DNA of 64,000 nt from Rotaria sp. Silwood1 (lineage: Eukaryota > Rotifera > Eurotatoria > Philodinida > Philodinidae): contig CAJNOP010000662.1 in the NCBI GenBank assembly GCA_905250075.1, positions 1-64,000 on the forward strand, read 5' to 3'. Numbering within the stretch: position 1 is the first letter of the stretch; every line of letters begins with the position of its first letter. Below the pieces are notes generated by a model. It made no database searches and was not told the origin of the DNA. It saw only the letters and a list, made by a program, of their open reading frames with translations. Both the position numbers and the translations under genes were made by a program. Below are positions 32,305-45,683 of this stretch, piece after piece.

Positions 32305-35257
32305 AGATAGACAAAACTGTCTTTACGAACAAGCATATTTTTTACATCTATGAACACTTCTCTATGTGTTTTTCGGCTTCAATCCACCAATGCAAACATT
32401 TTTAGGATCGAAATGCATCTGAAATGCAAAGGACTAACAGTTGTAAACGCAGCTCAGATAGAACATATTTTTAAGTTTGAACATGATATGTTTCAGAAAC
32501 GTAATTGAATGCATTGACAATTTGAAGTGTGTCTGCAAGCGTTGGAAATGAAACTTTAAAAAATGGAAAAAATAAATTTCAGTCTGTCCCAAATTCAAAG
32601 AGAAACGTCATCAACATGTTGTCATGATTTTTTTCAGTTAACTTGGCAAATAGCTTGAATTATTATCTTGAGCAATTGAAGTCCAGTTTGAACAAAAAAT
32701 GATACATTGATCAAAAAAGATGCATATGCACCACTGAGTTTTACAAGTTTGGAATAATCTCTCGTTATATAGAAAGTATGTTTGAAGACCAGCTTAGTCC
32801 TTTTGATTTATTAGAGCAACAGTATTTACGTTTAGAAATTAGCATATTTTATATATTCTATACATTTTTCTACTTTTTTTTTAATAATCAGTAGTTCTAA
32901 AGTTAAGAGAATAAATTATTATCTTGAATATCAGAAAAATTTTTTTTTGTTTTTGAATGCAAGTTCGGTGACATATCTGATGACTTGACATATATCTATA
33001 ATTGCTGAAAAATCAATTACATAATGTATAGAGTGTGTATAAGATATAATAATAAAGCAGTTCATACAGAAGGATTCTGAAATTTGAATTAACAATCATA
33101 GATAAGCTGAATCTTATATGCTGTCTTCTTTATCTAAGCACGCAGTTATAACGTTTCTATTTTACGGCCAACCATGTTTGAAAAGTCCGAAAATCTAAAA
33201 AAAATTGAACGCTATCGGGAGCATAGTACACTAAAACTACATGCGTATGAAGTTGATGACATGTTTTTGAATGTACCTGGATCAGATTTGAAATCTGAAC
33301 AATTTTGACAGAGGTTAGTGAATTCTTTTAAGGGCTTTCAGATTCAGTTTCATTTCAAACTGTGTTGTTACTGTAACAGTTCTTACATGTAGACGCTGTT
33401 ATTCGATAAAAATGCGTTTGAAGACATCTATTCATTGTCTGGTATTTACATGTGCAAACAGATCATGTTGAATGAGTTCTATAACAATTTGAGAGAAGAT
33501 GAAAAACCTACATGGCTTTTTTTTCTCAAATTAGTTTCAATAGGCATGATCAAGGAAAGAGTCATTCAGATGGTATGCTACTGAAAATTAAAATTCGTCT
33601 GATGAACAATAGAAAAATCGCATATCCGATAATATGATAAACTTTTTTAATTGGCGTAATGCAACTAAATCGATCAAAATTGAAATTGAGTACGCTAGGG
33701 TGTGCGTGAAGAGAAGACCCTCAAAGACATCAACACTCATATACTAACTCTCATCTTCACTTACACCTGACCATAATGATTCATTCTTTATTTATTTTTT
33801 TTGTTATTGCATATGCCACGATCAATTGATTCATTAGAATTATCTATTTGATTATCTTCATCCTAAAACATTGAATTTCAACACTATTGTATGGTAATAA
33901 ATTTGATGGCAACAGAAAAAAGAAATTGAACTGAGCTATCACCATTTATTAATGATTCAAGATTCTAAAATTATAGGACTTCATATTTAAAAAGTCGTGT
34001 TTCTTTTGAATTCTCGAAATAATGTTAATGTAATGGGTATTGAAGTCCAAGTGTTTGGAACAACTGAAATAATTGATTGTGAATCAATACTATTCTAAAA
34101 CTATTCCGATTCATTAGAATAAACAAGTAAATGCAATTTCGTACTATTCACAAAAGGATATGAATGTGGATATTTTTTTTCCTCACCAATATCCATACTC
34201 ATACACTCTACATCCTAATTTCACCCACACTTTCATTTCTTAGATTATTATTTTCATTGAATATTTGATCTATATCAACAGACATGGTTCTATTCTTTTG
34301 ATTTTAGAGTAAATTGCGTGTTTCTTTTAAACCATATTCATCCCACCTATTTTCAATAGTTCATTTGATATTTGTGGTGTTTCATTTTTTCTTTAGGTGA
34401 TTGCCACAAACTTAAGCTGTTACATTTAATGAGATGAAACTTATCAGCACCCACACTCACACCCACACCCCACTTCTATTGCCGGCTTTCTCAGAAGTCA
34501 CATTTACGGAACGCAAATTTGTTTCTTCAATTTCAATTTCACTTTTACTTTGAATCATATGTTGTTAATCAAGTCATTTTAATTCTTTAACAGCAAAATT
34601 TCGGCTGAATACTTCATAGTCTATAATAAAGTAGAACAAAGGATAAGAGTCAAGTTTTTCGAAATCTTTACCAAAAACATGGAATTTTGAGTATCTGTTA
34701 TAAAAAAAATTGTTTTTCTATCTCAAAGTTCTTTAGAATTTCAGCTTTAGGTGGATGAAATCTTTTATAACAGTATGTTTTTTTTTTCATTCATGGAGAT
34801 AACTAATTATAACCAAAACAATTTGAATATGTCAAGATGAATTTTGAACTATCAGTTGAAACTATTCAACAGTTAAGGATGCCAAAACTACGAAATGAGA
34901 AATTGATCTATTTTTGAAAAAGTTTTGAAAGTCTTTGTTTGAAGCGTATTTTCAATACGAAGTAGTCCTCTTTTGCTTATGATAGCTATCCTTAATACAT
35001 GATCTATCTTAAATCAACTTTCTATGATTCAAAGAATATATTCTTAAATTTTGATATTTCTAATAATTTCTATAATTGCTCACTCATAATTCATTTTTTA
35101 TGAAATTCTAATGTTAATAAATTTATCCAACCGAGTTTCAACAAGGAATCAAGACACCACGAAATCCAATATGTTAAATATCAATCTGAACTGTTAGAAA
35201 TTTCTCCAACTTCAATTTAGACATATAAGAATGATCAAAAAAGCTCTCACCAAGTTT
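32305..35257. other. AT-rich stretch with decayed telomere-like scraps
   Basis: No gene was recognised. Short degenerate pieces of the G-rich/C-rich type occur at about 33699-33770, 34158-34235 (GAATGTGGATATT then AATATCCATACTCAT) and 34450-34473 (CACCCACACTCACACCCACA). Confidence 0.45.
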
Positions 35258-35650
35258 TTAAGTATTAATGAATTTTGATAAACCAATATTTTTTAAATCA
35301 CTAAACGCTCTTCCATCTGCAATAATAGTATCGACAACTAAAGTATTAAGGTTTTGCTATGGATTATTAATAATTCTTCTTGACATAATGGATATTTTAT
35401 TTCTAAATGAAAACCATTTAATGCATTGCTCAAAAGTTACTATTGCTTCGTCAGATATTGTTGTTGGTATTGTTGACGACTGAGCAGATGATGTTGAAGG
35501 AAGTATATTAAGATTTTTATTGCCTGATAAAATTGCACAAATATTAATTGTATTAGGGCTAGAGATGCCAGATCTTCCAATATGATAGGAAAACATTCCT
35601 ATTTTTGCTTTTTTTCCCGACGAAAGTTCGATTTTCCGATTTCCATCCAC
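35258..35650 (-). pseudogene. hAT transposase relic, N-terminal region
   Basis: From the ATG at 35650 a 97-residue frame leads into a second segment in the same frame after one TAG. That segment reads LVVDTIIADGRAFSDLKNIG and SKFINT, close to the conserved pattern DGRPFS-x-V-x2-x-GF that follows the BED zinc finger in hAT transposases. The upstream part has a CIKWFSFRN motif, as in that region of the family. The catalytic RNase-H-like domain is absent. A plain DNA-transposon remnant, long inactive. Confidence 0.55.
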
Positions 35651-36597
35651 TCATATCTTGAAGAAAGAGACTAAATGATTAAAAACAACTAATGATCGAC
35701 ATAAGCAGATTCAACTTTTTGAGTTATAATGGGCGATTTTCGATTAAAATAACTTTTTAAACCCTTTTCTGCATAAATATGACGAAATCTGACAGAAAAA
35801 CGGATAGAAAATTTGAAACAATGGAGAAATAGACAAAGTAACTGAAACATGATTTTTTTTGTGCATTTTTTAAACTCAACGAAAAAGACGCATAAAAATC
35901 GACTAAAATTTAGTATTTTTGATCAAAAAACGGCACAAGCGGATGTCTATCTGCTTGAGTAGATGCCAACTACAAAATGATCTATAAAGTGCTTCATATG
36001 CATTTCTCTTGTTTGACAATAGGTGAAATTGCTTCAATGAGGTTAAATATATAATTTGACAGTAGTATTTGTTTACATTATTTGTATTAAAATACCTTTA
36101 ATACGTTTCTACAACTAACCGAGACATCAGCCTGTTCAAATGAATCGAAGCGGTAGTATTTCAATTTTTTATTAAAGTGCTATCTTTTGATGCACTCTTT
36201 AGAATAAAATAATTGACTTTTTGTCTTGCCAGTTATGCACTTGCACAGAAAACATATCAAATATTTTAAATCATAGAAGAAAGTCTTGCTAGTGTTTTTA
36301 TTTTTTTTTGGACAAATTATGTGTCACATTTTCATATCGGCAAACATTTTTACTAACGAAACCTAGTAAACTTTGTCCTAACACTAATATAAATAGATAC
36401 GTTTTACATACAGAAGAATGACGAATTATAGACTACCGAAAAAAAAAATAGATTTCAATATCATTTGATGATTATGTTCAGACACAAAAAGCCTATTGAA
36501 CTTTTTTTAATTTCAATCTCATTTATGAATCTAGTTAGCCATGTAGGAGTCACTTCGTGAGATAATAACGATCTGTGCTTACGCATTCTTTGGTTAT
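35651..36597. other. AT-rich intergenic stretch
   Basis: No gene found. Weakly inverted pieces (CATAAGCAGATT near 35700, ATCTGCTTGAG near 35950) might be remnants of element ends beside the hAT relic. Confidence 0.35.
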
Positions 36598-36825
36598 CGT
36601 GATTAAAAAGGATTAAAAATTAAATAATCAATTAAAATTCATTAAAACAAGAATAATCAATTATAATCGATTAAAACTGATTAAAATCAAAAATAATCGA
36701 ATAAAAGGCAAGAAGTCTGATTAAAATCGATTAAAATTCAAGGAACCTAATTAAAAGCTGATGAAAATCGTCTCATTTTAATCGATTTTTAATCACAAAA
36801 AAATCGATTAAAATCTCGTTTTTTC
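36598..36825. repeat. Degenerate ATTAAAA/TCGATTAAAA simple repeat
   Basis: The motif TCGATTAAAAT and close variants recur about every 10-20 bp (AATCAATTAAAATTC, AATCGATTAAAACTG, TCTGATTAAAATCG). The polarity inverts near 36775 (CATTTTAATCGATTTTTAATC), so the array can fold back. Confidence 0.7.
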
Positions 36826-38842
36826 TTGATTTATTTTTGCATGAGCATCTCTCAGGTCTACTAGCAAAGGTATTTGTGCAAGTTTTTTATTATCATTAGA
36901 AAAAAAAACAGAAACGGAGCGCAGCCGTTTTCTTACGGAATCTTGTATAGTGATAATCGAATGTTAATATATACTAGCAGTGTCTCTTCTTATTTCTGAT
37001 CTATGTTTCTTGCAGTTCTGTATTTTGACGATTGACTTGTTGAATTATAATTCACAAAAATTTAAATCTAAAATAATTTTAAATTTATTCCACATAACAG
37101 TTTTAATTTAATTTAAATTCATATTGGTAATAATTTTAGTTCAAAAGAAACTTACAGGAACATGTTACGCCTATCAATAGTTGAAAATGAATCAAATCAA
37201 ACTCGTAAAAGTCGACTCGATTTGGTCTCTGATGCCAAATCTCAGTTCAGAAGTTTTATTCACATCAATCATTTCGATAAACATCTTTATTAAAATCATC
37301 ATTGTCATTATCAATATTTATATTGAGTTTGTCAAAATAAATATCTGTTATAGTTCACATTTGCAACATTAACAAAGAAAATTAGAAAGAATCTCTGGAA
37401 AAAGTTTTTTTTTCGAAAACTAACAGCGTTGGAATGTAAATGCTAGGTAGTCATTTTACAAATTTTCATGATCATATTTTGAAAGAATGTATTTTCTTCA
37501 ATTTATATTAATACAAGTATGATTTACATGTAAACCGAAATCATTGAATTTTTTCTGTTACTGTAAATTTTGAATATGATATAGTTGATAAATATAAAAT
37601 TCAATCAGAAGATCGTATTATGTATTTTTAATTAAAATAGATTGATGTATGCTTTCATTCCTTATTTATTCATTGTTAAATTTTGATAAAGTTTTATTAT
37701 ATTTCTTTTTATTACATGAAAAGAGAAATTTCCATTGTGCTTTTTTTTTGTTCTCTGGGTTTTGTTAATGAGTCATTGATTGCTGGCTGTTTTGACGTTA
37801 CGTGGCATGCATGTGCTTTGTCTCGTGGTATAGTACGAATGAAAAGAAAGGAAGAGAAAAAAATCCAACCGCAATTTTTGAATCTACTATGGTATTTAGT
37901 TCTATTTACATATGATAGAAACATAATTATTGTTGATGACATATAAATAATAATAACAGATGAAAACATAAATCTAATTGATATCAATTTATTGTTGTTC
38001 ATTCATATATTTATTTGTTCTTTATCGTAAACATGAGTCATTGTACTGGGTTATTGCATTACCTTGGAATTTTCCTACTTAATGGCTGAAGTAAAATAGA
38101 GAATGAATCAAATGATATCTACATTGCGTTTTTCCAATTGTTGAGCAAGAACGAAAAAAGAGAGAACATTATACTCTCTCTCTCTCTCGTCTATATTTAT
38201 ATATAAAAAGAGACTATCCTACATATATTTAGTCATAATCGAAAGTACACATACAAACATATATTGTTCGTCTTGCCTCGATTATTTCATCATTCAGCCA
38301 CGTCATTAGAAAATTACATAAGAAAAAAAAGTAACTAGATTATTTCTTTCGTAAATAAAAATAGTCATAGAAGGAGAAATATCTAACTATTCTCGAATTT
38401 TATTTGGTTTATTCCAAGCGTCCTGGATTTTTTTTCCTTCGATTTGTTACATACTTTTGATTTTCATTTCAACAAAATAATTTCACATATCAATAGTTTT
38501 ATTGTTTGTTTTTAGTGACAAATAGAATTTAAATATTTCTATAATTGATCTATTTATTATTTTTAATTATTTTCGTGAAAACTAAAATTTATCATTCTTT
38601 TATTGATTTACGCATATTGTTTTTTTTTCGTTTTGTTCTTACTCAGTATTTTTTTTTCTTCTTCCTTTCTTTCCTTGGGATTGCATCGTCAAAGTGAAAA
38701 TAGTTTTATTCACATTACTCATCATAATATTTTCGTCTTATATATAAAGCATTCGTTAAGCATTCATATATTACTTTCAGAATTGCAACAAAACAACTAC
38801 ATATACATACATTCTATTTCATCTTATATGATAAAAGCTATC
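36826..38842. other. AT-rich intergenic stretch upstream of the zinc-finger gene
   Basis: No gene found. A short (CT)n tract lies at 38175-38189. A frame is open upstream of 38843 to 38603 but looks like T-rich 5' flank. Confidence 0.45.
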
Positions 38843-39962
38843 ATGACTGGTTCAACACGTCAATATAATCGTCAACAAAGTGCAACAACAGGTAGTTCAA
38901 AAATGGATAAAACTTATGAATTGCAACTTCGTCCATGGTCATCAACTAATAATCTAAATTCACTTGAATTAATGCCTGTTGATGATAAACTTCAAGAAAA
39001 CTTATTTTCTAAACGAAAAAGTTCAATATGTGATGATGATTCTGGTACGGAAGAAATTGAACAACAACTTGAACATATGGCTATAACAAATTTTACTGAT
39101 AATGAAGATAAATTATCAGAAAAATCTTTTGGTCCTAATCATGATGAAGGTTTTTCCGAAGGTGAAGGTCAATCTGAATCAACAGTGTCAATCATTGAAA
39201 ATGATCGTAAGTTGAGCAATATTTTTTTTTATGCTTTGTCATTATGACTCAGCGAAAATTTGTAATGTCATAATATTAAATGTTGTTTTTTTTTTATTAT
39301 TATTTAGTTCAACTTGCTAAAAATATTCCGGATGATGCAAAAAAAGATTTCTGTTTTGATACAAGTGTATCATTTCATGGTGAATTTGCTCGACTCATTT
39401 CAATTCCTTTATCATTATGTCATAAAGTTCGTTATTATCTTTTTGCTGAAGAAGAACTTATTAATGGTCCATATGCAAATTTAACTGGTGAATATCTTAA
39501 ACTTGATAATGCTAAAGCACAATTTAAATGTCCAGATTCAAATTGCCAACATGCATGGACGTCGATGAGAGCTCGAATTTCATTTTCAATTACTTCACCA
39601 AAACTCGGATTTATTGTGCTTAAAATTTTTGGACAAAATTGTCAACATTGTGGTACATATACTAATGCTCTTTGGTATATTGGTATGTTTCTTATTTTTA
39701 TTATATTCTATAATTAATTTTTCTTTTGATATTTTTAGATGAAGTATGTCGAGTAATGAAAAATTTGGCTAGAGCACTTTTTGAAACTTATTATCCCGAT
39801 ATGATAAACAATGTCGATTTAGAAACTCGAGAATCAATACAAAACGACAAAAAACAATCTCGTCAATTACGCCATGATCCTGCTCAAAGAAAAGGAAAAA
39901 TGCTGGCACCACATGCTAAGGAATTTTGTGAAGCATGCCAACATGGATTATGTTTTGTTTAA
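38843..39962 (+). CDS. 3CxxC-type zinc-finger protein, RTP/ZAR1-like (3 exons)
   Basis: Exons 38843-39206, 39308-39682 and 39739-39962 are joined by introns of 101 and 56 nt (both phase 1), giving 320 aa. The first 120 residues are disordered and acidic (KRKSSICDDDSGTEEIEQQL, EGFSEGEGQSES). Residues 160-250 form the zinc domain: QFKCPDSNCQHAW (C196, C201), then GFIVLKIFGQNCQHCGTYTN (C233, C236). A final CxxC-type cluster FCEACQHGLCF (C310, C313, C318) completes the 3CxxC pattern shared by receptor-transporting proteins and the ZAR1 C-terminus. In those families the domain binds zinc and acts in receptor trafficking or mRNA binding; which applies is open. No transmembrane helix is seen, unlike many RTPs, which favours a ZAR1-like or generic 3CxxC role. 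An in-frame ATG at 38828 is an alternative start. Converges with the phosphatidylserine synthase gene. Confidence 0.78.
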
Positions 39963-40413
39963 AAAGCCAAAACAAACAAAGGACAGATATTAACTTGTAA
40001 ATAAATATGTTGTTTTTAGATCTAAAAAAGTGTTGTTTTTTTTTTATTGTTTGTTTTAAACTATTCATTTATTTCTGTGTGACTAAAATATATACAAATA
40101 CTATTTAGAAAAAAAAAACAGTATATATTCTTCTTTGTCCTTCTTTTTTTTTTTGTATAAAATTAGTGTATTGTGTTCTTTTCTTTTCAACATGCTTTAG
40201 TGACATTTCTAGAAAATCAATTCTGTATGTCGATTAACAAAATATATATATAAATCAAAACTAAAAAGTTATTTTATTTACGATTATACCAAAATGAAAA
40301 TTTGAGCTTTTAATTATGTTATGAAAGATATGCTGGGTTTTTGTATATTCATGCGTGTATAAGCAAAAAAGCAAGATATAAATATGAGTTTGGTTTTTTT
40401 TTTTCTTTTTTCT
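39963..40413. other. Convergent 3'-flank region
   Basis: T- and A-rich spacer between two converging genes. TAAATAAAT near 40000 is a likely poly(A) signal for the zinc-finger gene. No gene. Confidence 0.5.
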
Positions 40414-41030
40414 CTATAATTTTGGTATTTGTAATGGAGATATCATAAGAAGAGCAAGTCCGATCATAATTAAAGGTGATACAAAAGAAAAAAGTGCAAG
40501 TAATGCAACAACAATACCAGCAGCTGGAATAGGAAGACCAATAAAATAGTCATGTGTTGGATGAACATTAAATCTTGCTAAACGCCAAGCACCGGCTAAA
40601 CTAAAAATTGAAACAAAAAAAAATTTTTTTTTGTTTTTCTTTTGAAAACATACGGAAAACTAATAAAAGCAATAATCATTAAAAATGACCAATTTTTAAT
40701 TGAATGAGCAAGTATTGCTGGTGCAACACCAAATGAAACAACATCAGCTAATGAATCTAATTGTGCACCTATAGCAGATGAAACACGAAGCATTCGAGCT
40801 ACGCGTCCATCAAAATAATCACATGCAGAAGCAAGAATTATAAATAATGAACCAAAACGATAAAGACCATTCATAGCCATTATTAATGAAAATAGACCAC
40901 ATGTTAAATTAGCTAATGTTAATGCATTTGGTGTACCTCGAATAACTTTTTGAGCATATTCATCAGCTTTTTTTAAATAAATATTAATTGCTGTATTTGT
41001 TTCTTGTCTTACGTCATTTGTATTTGACAT
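40414..41030 (-). CDS. pssA-like: CDP-diacylglycerol-serine O-phosphatidyltransferase, PssA type (2 exons)
   Basis: Exon 1 covers 41030-40654 and exon 2 covers 40600-40414, with a 53-nt intron (GTATGT...TTTTTAG, phase 2); the product is 187 aa. The CDP-alcohol phosphatidyltransferase signature is complete: D74-G75-x2-A78-R79-x8-G88-x3-D92-x3-D96 within CDYFDGRVARM...GAQLDSLAD. Exon 2 carries the following helix and the PssA-style LAGAWRLARFNV and FIGLPIPAAGIV. Several hydrophobic helices make it an integral membrane enzyme that would form phosphatidylserine and CMP from CDP-diacylglycerol and serine. Animals normally make phosphatidylserine by base exchange, so a bacterial or yeast-type enzyme suggests acquisition by transfer. 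It is spliced and uses AT-rich codons like its neighbours, so it is domesticated. A related CDP-alcohol enzyme of different specificity is the main alternative. Confidence 0.8.
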
Positions 41031-43197
41031 TTTAATAAATAATATTCGAAATTATCAAATGATTAGATATTGTCTTCAAGTAATTACGTATTCAAATTTT
41101 TCTTTTTATTGCGTTTTTCTTAATCAATATGAAAACACAAAAATTGATTTTAAAACAAAAAAAAAAAAAAAGTTTATATAAAAATCTTAAATTAATTCTA
41201 ACGGCATCTTTTAAATAAATGATGAGTATTAAGAAGTAAACTTCTTTTCGTACTCTTCGAACGTTTCGATGATTAGAAAAAAAAAAAAAAACCTATGATC
41301 ATGATAATTTTGTTTTTCTTTAATTTTGCGACGATAGTCATAAGTCATGAGCAATACTAAAAGAATAAAAATCCTCTAAATAAACAAAGTCATATGCTTT
41401 GTCAACAAATCAAATGATTCATTCAAAATGATTACTATCATTAGTGTTGTTATTATGTCGATTCTTTAGTTTTTACATAAATATCATAGACAAGATTTAT
41501 TTTTAATTAGATGAAAAATTATAAAAAAAAAAAATTCTTTTTGTTTATTTAAAAATCAAATTGACGCTATCGTTTGCATTAGGATAATATAGTAATTTAT
41601 GCATAAATGACTTCTTTCTACGTCGTTATCGAAAATATTTTTATCGATAAGTAAAGGTAATATTTTAAATTAGTGGAGTATTATATTGGAAGACAAACAT
41701 AATAATTATTCTATCATAGGAATTATATCGACTAAAATATCCTTCATTCTTTTTTTGTTGGTTGAAAAATATCTTATCAAAATTTAACAATATACTATGT
41801 ATTTATACTTTACATGTCGTCTAGAAGCCACTCATTAAATGCAACAAAAACAAAAAAACATACCAAGGAAAAATACTATTTTTTGGTTGGAACTTACTAA
41901 AACAAACTAGATTTCACTTATAAAACACTAGCGCCCTCTATAACTTCCTACTTTTAATTAGGATATTTAATTGAAGTTAAACATTTAATTAATATATCAA
42001 TTCTTTATTTTCATGCTTTGTTGTTTTTTTTTATTGTGTTAAGGGTTTAGAAATTATGTGTCATCTAAAAAATCATATCTTCATTTTAGTGTTTTTAATA
42101 ATGTTTCGAAGTGAAATAATAAAATATGTTGTAAAATTTTCCGTACTTATTTTATTCTATCGTGTAATTTAATGAATAGAAGAATGTAAAAAAAGTGTTG
42201 ATTTGACTAAAAAAAATAGATTTTATCATGTTGACTGTTATATACAAGAGTAATGAGAGAAAATATTTATATTTGATGTGTTTATCGAATCAAAATTTTG
42301 TTTTTATTTTACTTGCTACAAAACAAAAAGAAATCTAAAGTCAATTTTTTTTATATTCTTTATCTGCAAGTTTATCAAAGTATTGAATTTCAGAGAGATT
42401 ATACAAGTTTTATTACCTTTTTTTTTTCCCTATAAAAACATTTCGAATATTAATAGTCATAGACTAATAAAATTGCTCTTTTAATTGTTTAGTTGAATTG
42501 AAAATTGAAAGGTATTTCTTCGATCGCATCCTTTATCTATTATATAGAATTATCTTTTCGAGCTCACTTTTGTTAAATTTGAGTCTACAATACATAATTT
42601 CTTCTGATAGAATGCTCATACGTATATAATACTTTATGGTTGATTATACAGTAATTTGTTTGTCCTACACTGATGATTATGTTGCTTCTTTTTTTTTTTA
42701 CACTAGAATGATTGTTTATTTATCTAATGAAAGTTGCTAGTGAAAAACATGAAAAATTTATCTACAATAATATATTTATCTTAATAAAAAAAAAATTATA
42801 AAATTTTAAATAAGAATAATTTTTATAAAACCTTTAAATTTGTTAAAAAGATTTCTCATGATAATTTTCTTTCTTTGCTTTAAAAATAGTTGATTTCAAT
42901 AATATCAATACATTCAAAATCAATAGATGACACTAGTTGTCAGTACTATATAAACGACATTATTTGAACAAAAAAAAAAAGGATATCTATATACTCAAAT
43001 GGTAACTATATTACCCAATGAAAGTATCGATAGCAACGGCTATTCATTGTCAAAATACATTTTTCAAACATGTTTGTTTTGTTTTTTTTTGTTCTATATA
43101 TACGAACTTTATCTATATATATATAATACGCATTTGTTAATAGATTGATTTGTGTTCAGGTTATAGATTTAATCTATAGAAAAAAAAAGAAGTTATC
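41031..43197. other. Divergent intergenic region
   Basis: AT-rich spacer between the divergently transcribed phosphatidylserine synthase and TXNDC9 genes. TATATATA-type stretches near 43095 and 43115-43125 may include the TXNDC9 TATA element. No gene recognised. Confidence 0.45.
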
Positions 43198-43979
43198 ATG
43201 GATCAAGTATTCGAACAAAAATTAATGCAAGCAGCTCAAGCTGTTGAAGAACAAGTAATTATAGAAAGAAAAACAAAAGAATCATATAATTAATTTTAAT
43301 TATTTTTAATCATAGGTTGATGCTGAACTTAATCGTCTAGAAAAATTAAGTGACGATGATATTGAAAAAATGCGTGCTCAACGACTTGAATCAATGAAAC
43401 AAGAACATAAAAAACGTCAAGAATGGCTTGCCAATGGTAAACGAATAAAAACAAACAAACAAATTTCGTTTTTTTTAATTTCTTATTAAATTATATATAT
43501 TTATAGGTCATGGTGAATATGAAGATTTACCAAGTGAAAAAGAATTATTTGATATAACAAAAAAAAGTGAACGTATTGTTTGTCATTTTTATCGTGATTC
43601 AACAATGCGTTGTAAAATTGTTGATAAACATTTAGAAATATTAGCACGTAAACATATTGAAACAAAATTTGTTAAATTAAATGTTGATCGTGCACCATTT
43701 ATAACTGAACGTTTACATATAAAAACATTACCAACAATTGCTTTATTAATTGATAATATTGTTAAAGATAAAATAATTGGTTTTACTGATTTAGGAAATC
43801 ATGATGAATTTTCAACAGAAATTCTTGAATGGCGTTTAGGTCGAGGTGGTGTTATTGATTATAAAGGTGATTTAAATTCACCACCAGATGAAAATGAAAA
43901 GAAAAAAACAATTAATTTATTTGGAAAAAAACCAAAAACTATACGTGATGGAATGGGTGATGATGAAGATGATGATTAA
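43198..43979 (+). CDS. TXNDC9: Thioredoxin domain-containing protein 9 (3 exons)
   Basis: Exons 43198-43254, 43316-43436 and 43507-43979 are joined by introns of 61 and 70 nt (phases 0 and 1), giving 216 aa. The order matches TXNDC9 (PHLP3): an N-terminal coiled region ([40 protein letters not shown]), the hallmark [15 protein letters not shown], then the thioredoxin-like fold with [49 protein letters not shown] and [20 protein letters not shown]. The tail is acidic (GDDEDDD), as in the family. The CxxC redox pair is replaced by STMRC, as in vertebrate orthologues, so no disulfide activity is expected. The family inhibits or modulates CCT chaperonin folding of actin and tubulin. Length matches the family's 220-226 residues. 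Confidence 0.93.
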
Positions 43980-45054
43980 ATCTGTCAGAATTCTTATTTT
44001 TAGTTTGTTATTCTATTCAAATGATCTTTTGTTATACATGCCTGTGCGTCTTTTCGTTTTTGTTTCTTTTCGTAACACGCAAATAAAACAAAAATATCTA
44101 TAAGAAATTGAATATAGGCAAAAAACACACGGGATATTTTTCGATACATAAAGATAGGTAATGTTTTCCTTTTGTTTTGATTGGGACTTGTCCTACAAAT
44201 GACAAGTTTTCATATGATCGAAGACGTAATTGAATTCTCAATAAAATTTTATGATTGAGTAGTTGTTAATATTTTAAATTATTGCATCCATACGAAAGTC
44301 TTCTTTGAAGAGACAAAGCTAACAATTTTCTGAAGAATCGAATGTTATATTGAATAAGCTTAAAATGACATTTAATAATGATTCTGAACGACTGCAAATA
44401 AAAGCTATTCCATACACGAAGGCTTTAATGTAGTTTAATACCAAAAATTCATATCCTGATAGGATAACTGAGTAAAACTTTTTGGCAAACATACATTGGA
44501 ATTTTCTTCTTTGTTTTTTGAGTTTCATAGGAATATTTCAATAGATTATTAACTGTTTTCTAATAGTTGGTAATTTCTAGAAATAGATATGACAAATTAA
44601 GGGACATATACAATGAATGATGGATGGATTGATAAGCTGATGCATCATGAATCACCTGAATGTGTGACTCATATGCTGTTGCTTCTTTTTTATGTGATAA
44701 AATGGTTTTTATCTATGAAATCTATTCATTAACATTAGTACCTTGTTTTATATTTTATAAATTTGTTTTTCTTATTATTTTCTATCGTCAATGTTAATTT
44801 TGTCTCTTTCTTTCAACATGTAGATAAAATAAAATTTTACAACGAAATAAAATCTGTTCCTAAAAGAAATTTCGAACTAAAATTATATTTTTACAAAGAT
44901 ATCTGTATTAGTTTACTCTAAATAAATTAATAACGAAATAATCAATGACATTCATATTACATCTAATGATCATACGATTTTAGTATCATCGCCAAACAAC
45001 CTTTTCAAAAAAAAAACTATCAAATAATTATCTAACGAATCCAATATTATCCAA
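43980..45054. other. Intergenic stretch
   Basis: AT-rich sequence 3' of TXNDC9. An AATAAA near 44084 could end its transcript. No other feature recognised. Confidence 0.45.
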
Positions 45055-45418
45055 GCGCAGACAAATATTTGAAAAAACGCGTTTAAACACTCAAACGGGA
45101 ACCGCGATTGTGAGTCATTAATGCTCATTAACAAAACGCAAGAAACGCGTTTTTTACGCAGAATTTTCACTTTCCGAGCGTGAATACGAATAAAAACTCC
45201 ACTTCTGAGCGGTTAAACTCACAATTATTCGATAATTTATAAACCAATGCGTTTAAACGCTTAGAAGTGTAGTTTTTATCCGTATTGACGCCTGGAAAGT
45301 GAAAATTCTGCGCAAAAAAACACGTTTCTTGCGTTTAATTAATGAGCGTTAATGATTCACAATCGCGATTCACGTTTGAGTGTTTAAACGTTTTTTCCAA
45401 ATGTTTGTCTGTTTGCGT
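45055..45418. mobile_element. Palindromic MITE with CGTTTAAAC-rich arms
   Basis: Left arm 45055-45200 and right arm 45265-45418 are inverted copies (about 85% by eye) around a short centre near 45235. Shared blocks include GCAGACAAA, GTTTAAACACTCAAACG, CGCGATTGTGA, AAACGCAAGAAACG and GCAGAATTTTCACTTTCC. No coding capacity. Confidence 0.8.
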
Positions 45419-45683
45419 AGTATAGAGCATTGACAGTTTCTTACATGAATCTTTTCACAATTCACACACAATTGTATTCGAAGAAACAACGAATAAAAGA
45501 AATAACTCAAGTCCAAAAACAACAAATAAATATTGACACATCAACTAATTCAAAGACTATCTTATAAATAATATGTTCTTTATAATATCTGTTCATTACT
45601 CAATACTCTTCTTTTTTTATTTCGTTTATAACTGTTTCGTTTTCTTAAAAAATAACTTATAAAAAAAATATAGTTAATCTTGA
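45419..45683. other. 3' flank of the ABHD gene
   Basis: AT-rich stretch directly after the MITE and before the minus-strand hydrolase stop codon. Nothing recognised. Confidence 0.4.

Noticed and set aside
37683-38002. Frames on both strands of 87-96 residues
   Set aside because: Shadows of each other in AT-rich DNA, no motif, no intron structure.
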